Source: Tolypeutes matacus (lineage: Eukaryota; Chordata; Mammalia; Cingulata; Chlamyphoridae). Taken from it: 64,000 nucleotides of DNA. A model generated the notes under the pieces. The model did not search any database. It was not told the origin of the DNA and saw only the letters and a list, made by a program, of their open reading frames with translations. Location: the NCBI GenBank assembly GCA_026826555.1, contig JAKSZT010037276.1:1306893-1370892 (forward strand). Direction: 5' to 3'. A program made the translations under genes and the position numbers. Position 1 is the first letter of the stretch. Each line of letters begins with the position of its first letter. Positions 57,773 through 64,000 of the stretch are shown piece after piece.

Positions 57773-58144
57773 TCATTCCTGCCTTTGGCATTGTGTCCTC
57801 AATGCAGGGGGCACCTCCTCAGAGAGCCTGCCCTGAACCAACCAACTCAGCTGATGACACTGCCCTCTGTGCTCCTGTCCCTCAGACCCAGGCCCACCCT
57901 CAGGAGCCAGTGGGTGATCTGGCACTGCTCCTGCTGGGCCAGCATGCACACACACCAGAACCACATCCTCACTGTCTGGCAAAAGCAGGTGGAGCTGGCT
58001 TTCCAGAAGGGACTCCACCAAGAGCTCCACCTGGGTGAGGTCATCCTGCAGGTCCCAGTACAGCCTTCCTGCAAGGGCCACCAGCACCATGACTGGTGGA
58101 AAAGAGTCTCCGCTCTCCTGCAGCTGCACCAGGAAGCTCTGCAT
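57773..58144 (-). other. Unrecognised coding-like stretch, antisense (124 codons)
   Basis: The minus-strand frame begins MQSFLVQLQESGDSFPPVMV and continues 'WDLQDDLTQVELLVESLLESQLHLLLPDSEDVVLV', a Leu/Glu-rich helical pattern with balanced composition. After about residue 75 it turns Gly/Pro-rich, as if an exon had ended and intron were being read. A second frame there reads 'QITHWLLRVGLGLRDRS'. I cannot assign a family. It could be an exon of a degenerate gene lying antisense. Confidence 0.35.
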
Positions 58145-58229
58145 GGCCTCTCAGGCAGGGGGTCCACTATGACAACACAGAGAACACTCACTACAGCACT
58201 GGCCTTGGTCACCACAAAATGCACATGAC

Positions 58230-58774
58230 TCTGCCCACACCCTCCTCATCCTCAGACCTCCTCCACATAGCCCAACCAAGTAAAGGCAGGATTGGGGGCA
58301 AGATGTCCTTGAGAATTTCCTCCAAAACTCCCATAGAATACAATTCTCAATTCTCTGGCTGAGGGTCATGTTCATGCTCAGGGCCAACCTGCAGAACTCA
58401 TCTGTCTCTGAACCTCTCCTCTGTACCCTGGGCTACACTGGCTCAGGCAGCTGAGGGACCATTCCTGGCCAGGCCAAACAATGAAAAAAAGAGTACAAGA
58501 AAAGGAAAGCCCCTGCTTAGCAGTGCTGCTTTTTGCCCTGGCCGGGTCATGACCTGCCTGAGTACTTTGGCTCACTTCTCTTCATGAGGGCTTCTGAGGT
58601 GGTCCTTAGAGCTACCCCACTTGGAAGGTATGGGTATCCAGCTCAGAGACTTAAGGCAACTTCCTAAGGTCACCAGGCAGGTGACCTAGCAGGTTGGCTA
58701 CCGTGTCCAAGTACTGACACATCTGTACCTAGATGGCCACTCTGCCTGCCTGAGGTATGGGTACACCCCACTAT
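58230..58774. other. Unassigned
   Basis: No gene or repeat is recognised. Possible continuation of the antisense locus at 57773. Confidence 0.35.
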
Positions 58775-59315
58775 ATATATATAAAATATAGATATACAAT
58801 TGCTCATATATATTTTTTACTGAGGACCTTGCCTCCAAATGATTTCTCAGTATATAGTGTTTTACTTTTTCCTAGGTAGCAGGTTTATTTTAAAATATAC
58901 CTGTTATGGGGTACAGAAAAATCATATAGAATGAACAGTGTTCCTATGTACTCCCACACATATGCATAGAAACCCTTATTGTGAATATTTTCCATTAGTA
59001 TGGTAAATCTGTTACAAGTTATAAACCTAGATTATTATTATTATAGGATTAACTGTAGTCCATATACACGGATACTCTTCCTATTCCCTACTGAAATTCC
59101 TCTTCTTGTTGTAATTGTTAGATATGTTGTGTGCATACATTTATATCCCCAACCATAGGTGATATTTAATTTTATGAATTTGAATTTTAGAAATTTGAAA
59201 ATATGAAGTTGCATACCAAATCAAATACATGATTATTGTTCTATTGTTCTTTTTATTTAGAGAAATGATTGACGTTATGAGAGTACTTAAATTTTTATAT
59301 AATCCTCAGGCTTAG
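58775..59315 (-). repeat. LINE-derived 0.5 kb repeat, copy 1
   Basis: From 'tatatattttttactgaggacc' to 'gaaatgattgacgttatgagag' it matches 61430-61945 in order and orientation. 'gttacagaaaaatcat' and 'gaacagtgttcctatg' resemble antisense LINE-1 3' ends. Confidence 0.7.
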
Positions 59316-61385
59316 ATCACGAAGCTCACTCTAGAGTGCATATTTGGCACACATTTTCCCTTGTCTCCTATGATCAATATGGAATGCTTGGTGTGGCTAT
59401 TATGTTATTTCATGACTTCTCATGTATTTATTACTTTTCCCCCTTAATCATCAATTTGACTCCTCATTCCTTGCTAATACATCTATATTTGGACCACTAC
59501 CTCTAAACCGAATTAGGTATTCATGTCCCTATTACTAGGAAGAGATCCTCTTTGAAAACATTCTTGTGTGTTCTATTCAGGATGGATGTCAAATTAGGAT
59601 AATTCTATTCCACAGATTTCCCCCCACATCCCTCCTTAACGCCCAACCCAAATCAATGAGCAGAGAATATGTTCAAGCCAGACCCTCAGCTCATCCCAAT
59701 GGTGGAGAGGGGAGAGCAGAATCACAATTCCGGACAACCAGCACCACTAGGCGGTGACACATACCAGGGCATGCCCAGACCAGGTGGAGCCTGCCCCTAC
59801 TGGTTACAGCCGCCTTTATGGAAGCCATTTGGGAAACAAGGACCTGCAGGCTAATTTGGCACACCTGGATTTGGAATTGCATCCCTGAGTAAGTCTTTTT
59901 ATCTGGGGTCACATGGGATTGGGTAGACTGCCTCCTCATCACGGTGTAAATGTTTCTCATTTGTGTGCTCATTTCTTCTGAGAACCTTGGCTGACTGAGA
60001 TCTGAGGGAACCTTTTGCAAAGAAGGGAGTTTGCCCAAGAAATCTCTTTAGATTCGAATACCACTTTAATTCGCCTCTGTTCTGAGGCTGCCTCTGGCAC
60101 CTTTATTTCTCTGCAATTCCTTGAGCGTGGTTATGACCAGGCATAAGGACCAAGAGAGCCCTGTTCCATATAGACTTAAAAAACAGCAGGAATCCATTCT
60201 TCGAATTGAGCAGTGAAGGCCCTAATGCCTTGGATACAATCTGCCATTTCCTTCTGGACATTCTTCTCCATGTCCCTTCTCATTCTGCCACTCTCTGCAC
60301 TCCCCCACTCGCTTTTTGGTTCCTTGCTTTCATGCCTATGGAAAGAGTGGTGTGATGATCAGGATGCTGCAAGTTTCTTCATAGAAAATAAACACCTGTG
60401 TGGCTTGTTTTTACTTGACTCAGGGCTGCAGGACGGGGACATCATTTTCCTTTTGCGCTTTCTCATGCATCGTCCTTAATGAAAACTGACCATCTGGGTC
60501 CATCATATTTTCTCCAGGGTACTGCTGAAAACCATTTTGAGCTTGCTTCCCACAGAAAAATAGGGGTTGATGGAGTGTTATCTGTGGTAATTCATTCCCA
60601 TAAATTGGGAAGAATTCCAAATAAGATTTTGATATCTCAGAGCTGAATATGCCGTAAATGAAAATAAAATAACTAAACCAGTAATTTATGTCATTCTTAC
60701 AGATTATTTGGTCCAAGAGTTAGAGCTGCAATATACAAAGCAGAAGTATGTCATCATTTGTTTCAAAGATGTGAGAATTATTAGTAACATTTAAATGATT
60801 CTCCCACTACAGGGTATTACTTATCATGGATTTTATGACATCTAACATGGCCTTACACTCTCTGTCTCTCTCTTTTTTTTGTAATACAGTTTTATCCTAT
60901 TTGATCAGCATCGTCAAGTGGATTTTCCCTGGGAAATATTTGTTCCCACAATGATTTACACTCCTGAAAGCAACCACATTTAGTAATAACTCCCATCATC
61001 TCAGACTGATTGGTAAGTTCTTGGGTAGTTCTCAAACTCATGTGAAGGAGAGAATTCATTAAAAGTTCATGCTTCTCTTGAAACAAATTTCATCTTGAAT
61101 TTAGTAGGTATTTTCATTTCATTTATGTTACTATTAGAGCAGTGGTTTACTGAAACACTCTTGCAGAAAATAGAGAATTTCCGTATGTCCCCCACTTACC
61201 TTCCTTATCGTTTAGCTTTTATATTACTTTCTTTACTTATTGATATTTTGTCAAAAGTGTCAATAGTTTATTGAATGTGGTGTATTGAATTCTCCTTTGA
61301 GAAATGTACTGCTATCTCTTTCTCCCTTTATATTTTCAACTTTGCTTCCTTTATTTGGTGCTTTGCTCTATATGTATCTCTCTCT
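59316..61385. other. Unassigned AT-rich DNA
   Basis: No gene is recognised. 61140-61385 looks like antisense LINE-1 3' sequence ('tattgatattttgtcaaaag'). A short open frame at 59691-60038 has no features. Confidence 0.4.
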
Positions 61386-61440
61386 CTCTATATATATATA
61401 TATATCTGTATATATATATATATAAATACATATATATATA
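61386..61440. repeat. (TC)n(TA)n microsatellite
   Basis: 'ctctctctct' is followed by interrupted 'tatatata' runs. It directly precedes repeat copy 2, as a shorter 'tatatatata' (58776-58786) precedes copy 1. Confidence 0.9.
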
Positions 61441-61945
61441 TTTGCTAATATATATTTTTTCTTGGGGACCTTAACTTTGAATGATTTATCAGTATATTGT
61501 GCTTTTCTTTCTCCTAGGCAACAGTTTTATTTTAATTACAAGTGTTTTGGGTTACAGAAAAATCATGTAGTATGAACAGTGTTCCTGTATACAACCCCGC
61601 AGACACATAGATACCCTTTTTGTAAGTATTTTCCATTACTATGGTAAATTTGTTACAAATGAAAAACCTAGATTCCTATTATTATCGGGTTAACTGCGGT
61701 CCATATACATGGATACTATTCCTATTCCCTTCTGTAACCCTTCTTCTCATTTTAACCGTTACATATGATGTGTGCATACATTTATATCCACAACCATAGG
61801 TGACCTTTAATTTTATGAACTTGAATATTAGAAATTAAAAATAGGGAGTTACTTACCAAAACCCAATACATTATTACTGTTATTTGTGTTTAGCGAAATG
61901 ATTGACTTTAGGAGAGTCCTCACATTTTTATGTAATTCTACCCAC
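61430..61945 (-). repeat. LINE-derived 0.5 kb repeat, copy 2
   Basis: This is the direct repeat of 58775-59315, about 2.65 kb downstream. Shared blocks include 'cctaggcaacagttttatttt', 'gtccatatacatggatact' and 'tgtgcatacatttatatcc'. Homology stops near 61945. Confidence 0.7.
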
Positions 61946-62269
61946 CATTGAGTGTTCTTCCATTTCTCTCTGAAGAACTTGCTTCAAATGTTTGTAGGGG
62001 AGCACAAGTGGTGGAAAACTCCTGCAGGATATTTTGTGTGTGTGTGTGTTTGTTTTAATATGGGGATGCCATATTAATCTTCCCTTCTTTTTTCCAAAGC
62101 CTTTCGCACTAGATACAATATTTTTAGAAGTAACGTGTTTTCTCTAAACACTTGAACTATTGCATCTTAATTTGCTTTTTTGCTTTCTTGATGTTTGTCT
62201 TCATGATTTCTGTGGCAAAATTGTCACATGAACTTTTGGGGACTCACTTGGTGGAAACACATTGCTTTA
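61946..62269. other. Unassigned AT-rich DNA
   Basis: A short (TG)n lies at 62036-62050. No gene is seen. Confidence 0.5.
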
Positions 62270-64000
62270 CTCTTTTTTTTTTTTTTAATTTTTTATTTAT
62301 TTTTATTGTGGGTAAAAATAAAAATTCTCACAATACATACAAACATTTGCAAAATGATATATAAATATATATGCATATATGTGTATTTGCTTACAAAAAT
62401 GTTATTTATATATATATATACATATATTTTAAGAGGTGCTTAGATTACCCAAAATATTACACGGAACCCACTGGGATTCCCATGTTGCCCACCTCCCACA
62501 CCTCCCACCACATCCCACACAAACATCTCCCACAGTGTGGCCCATCACCCTCAATGAACTGACACATCCTGGAGCCTTGTCACCAACCATAGACCACAGT
62601 GCACACTGTAGACCACACTCTCTCCCACTCAGTTCTTGGTGGTGTGTGCTGATTTAAAATGGCCTACATCCGTTGCCACAACAGTACTCAGTATAACCTC
62701 CAACTCCCAAAGAAGCCCCTGTATTTCAACTGCTCATCCCCTCCCTACCCCAAAAGTGTCAAGAAGCCACTGGCTCCACCTAATTGTTATAATTTCTTGC
62801 ATTGCTAGAATCACCATATGTGAACAAGAGAATACCATCAAGTCCACTCTAGTCCATAGTTCTTCCCCCATACTGAGGGGACTGGGATGGTGATGTCCAC
62901 TCCAACTCCAAGTGAGAGAGGGTTTATATCCCATGGATATGGTGGGTGGGATGATCCTGCCTGCAGATGCAGGCCCTCTCCATTCCCTGGGATGGCCATT
63001 GCCCGTCGTTGTCTCCTCGCCAGGTGACTTGGATGAGTCCATTGAGCTGTAGGATAGGAGTTGCAGCTCCACCTAGATTTCACGCACACCTGGCACATAG
63101 GTAGGTGGGAGGCTCCAGTCTCTGGAAGTATACCTAAAAACTCCAGCATCACATATAGGTTTGAATAGAAGGGACTGGTGAACCATGTGCAGGGAGGACT
63201 TATTTGAGTCTAATTCTGTCACTCTCAGGAGCACAGATTCCAAAATAGAACCCACTGATAAGGCATCAGTCTCTGGGGCTATCCCCCCTTATGTAGGACC
63301 AGGGGGCTCTCAGGAACCCCAATGAGTGGGGTGATAGGCACTTAGATGTTCTATGAGCTCCTACTGAGGTGTGCGTAAGAGTTACCTCTGGGATGACCTC
63401 CCGACTCTCTTTGACGTCTCTTAGCCACTTGAACTCATTTGTCTTTACCATTTCCCCCTTTTATTCAAGGTTTTTTCCAGTTGTGTTGCCAGTTGGCACT
63501 TGGTATTAATCCCTCGTTGCCAGGGAGGCTCATCCCCGGTAGTCATGTCCCACGTTGGGGGGAATGTAATGCAATCATATGCTGAGTTTGGCTTAGAGAG
63601 AGGCCACATTTGAAATACAAGGAGGCTCTCAGGTGGCAACCCTTAGGCACCCCACAACTGCAGGCTAAGTCTCATGTACAAGAGCAAAGACTCACAAGGG
63701 TAGTCATCAATAAAAAAAAAAAACACTTCAGTGGGTCATCCTATTTGACAGGCACTGTCCCTACACTCAGAGGAATATTGGTGTTCCCTTGGAGACTGTG
63801 GCAGAGCTCTCCAGGCTAGGAATTCAGATTCCCTCATTTATTGTTTGATTATCCACCCATCGTGACCATGCCCCATCCCCCGATCCTTTGGACCATTTTG
63901 TATATCTTTCATGTATATTCGGATGAACCAATCCCCACGAAACCCCCCCAGACACCCCCTCCCCAATAATCTCCCGCAGTACCCATTGTAACCCTTCTGT
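62270..64000 (-). mobile_element. Long LINE-1 3' end, antisense, running off the window
   Basis: A T run at 62271-62286 marks the tail. 'aaatattacacggaacccactgggattccc' (62452) begins the same unit as at 26480 and 40990. 'agtcatgtcccacgttggggggaa' (63540) and 'cccattgtaacccttctgt' (63982) match 42087 and 42518. Minus-strand frames of 60-112 codons are not a protein. Confidence 0.65.

Noticed and set aside
57773..58144. Start 'QLQESG', resembling an immunoglobulin variable segment
   Set aside because: No conserved cysteines, tryptophan or recombination signal sequences follow; the match is chance.
61386..62430. Alternating TA and TG runs considered as an origin or regulatory element
   Set aside because: Simple-sequence DNA inside LINE-derived sequence; nothing points to a specific function.
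1..64000. CRISPR arrays, operons, bacterial or phage systems
   Set aside because: The window is mammalian nuclear DNA: SINEs, LINE-1, ERV-L, spliced exon remnants and no dense coding. No regularly spaced repeat-spacer structure exists.

Overview
This window looks like repeat-rich nuclear DNA from a placental mammal, most probably a xenarthran and perhaps a sloth. The clues are tRNA-derived SINEs with an internal RNA polymerase III B box, LINE-1 fragments, and ERV-L and MaLR-type elements, including one LTR family (TGTAGCAG...CTAATACA) found nine or more times. There are no bacterial-style genes, operons or CRISPR arrays. The species-level call is inference from how the SINEs look.

Layout. 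1-2.7 kb: two LINE-1 3' ends. 3.9-5.9 kb: LINE-1 ORF2 remnant with a SINE inserted in it. 6.2-15.0 kb: an old antisense ERV-L (reverse-transcriptase motifs near 6.47-6.51 kb, LTR at 14.6-15.0 kb) broken up by a complete MaLR-type provirus (9265-13905, target duplication ATATT) and by four solo LTRs, three of them with clear 5-base target duplications. 16.4-23.4 kb: a RALGDS-like gene remnant on the + strand, with exons recognisable by splice sites and by similarity to the N-terminal RasGEF region; it has been enlarged by internal tandem duplication. 23.5-26.4 kb: no gene recognised.

26.4-38.8 kb: a large inverted duplication. Two arms of about 2.0 kb (once later insertions are removed) flank a 6.7 kb spacer. 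The spacer holds a young-looking ERV-L provirus (29969-32401, target duplication GGGGG) that carries integrase and dUTPase coding sequence, and an antisense LINE-1. 38.5-45.6 kb: LINE-1 and LTR nests. 45.6-48.5 kb: remains of a gamma-type retrovirus, with an antisense GC-rich LTR/leader, a sense env remnant and a possible 3' LTR. 48.5-58.7 kb: more GC-rich DNA with three minisatellite-like tracts and two antisense coding-like stretches I cannot name. 58.7-64 kb: AT-rich LINE-derived DNA, including a 0.5 kb sequence present twice, and a long LINE-1 3' end running off the window.

No intact cellular protein-coding gene can be supported. The nearest to open reading frames are the dUTPase region of the young ERV-L and single exons of the RALGDS-like remnant. 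The main interest is structural: datable nested insertions, an inverted duplication proven by shared nested junctions, and a gene remnant with multiplied exons.
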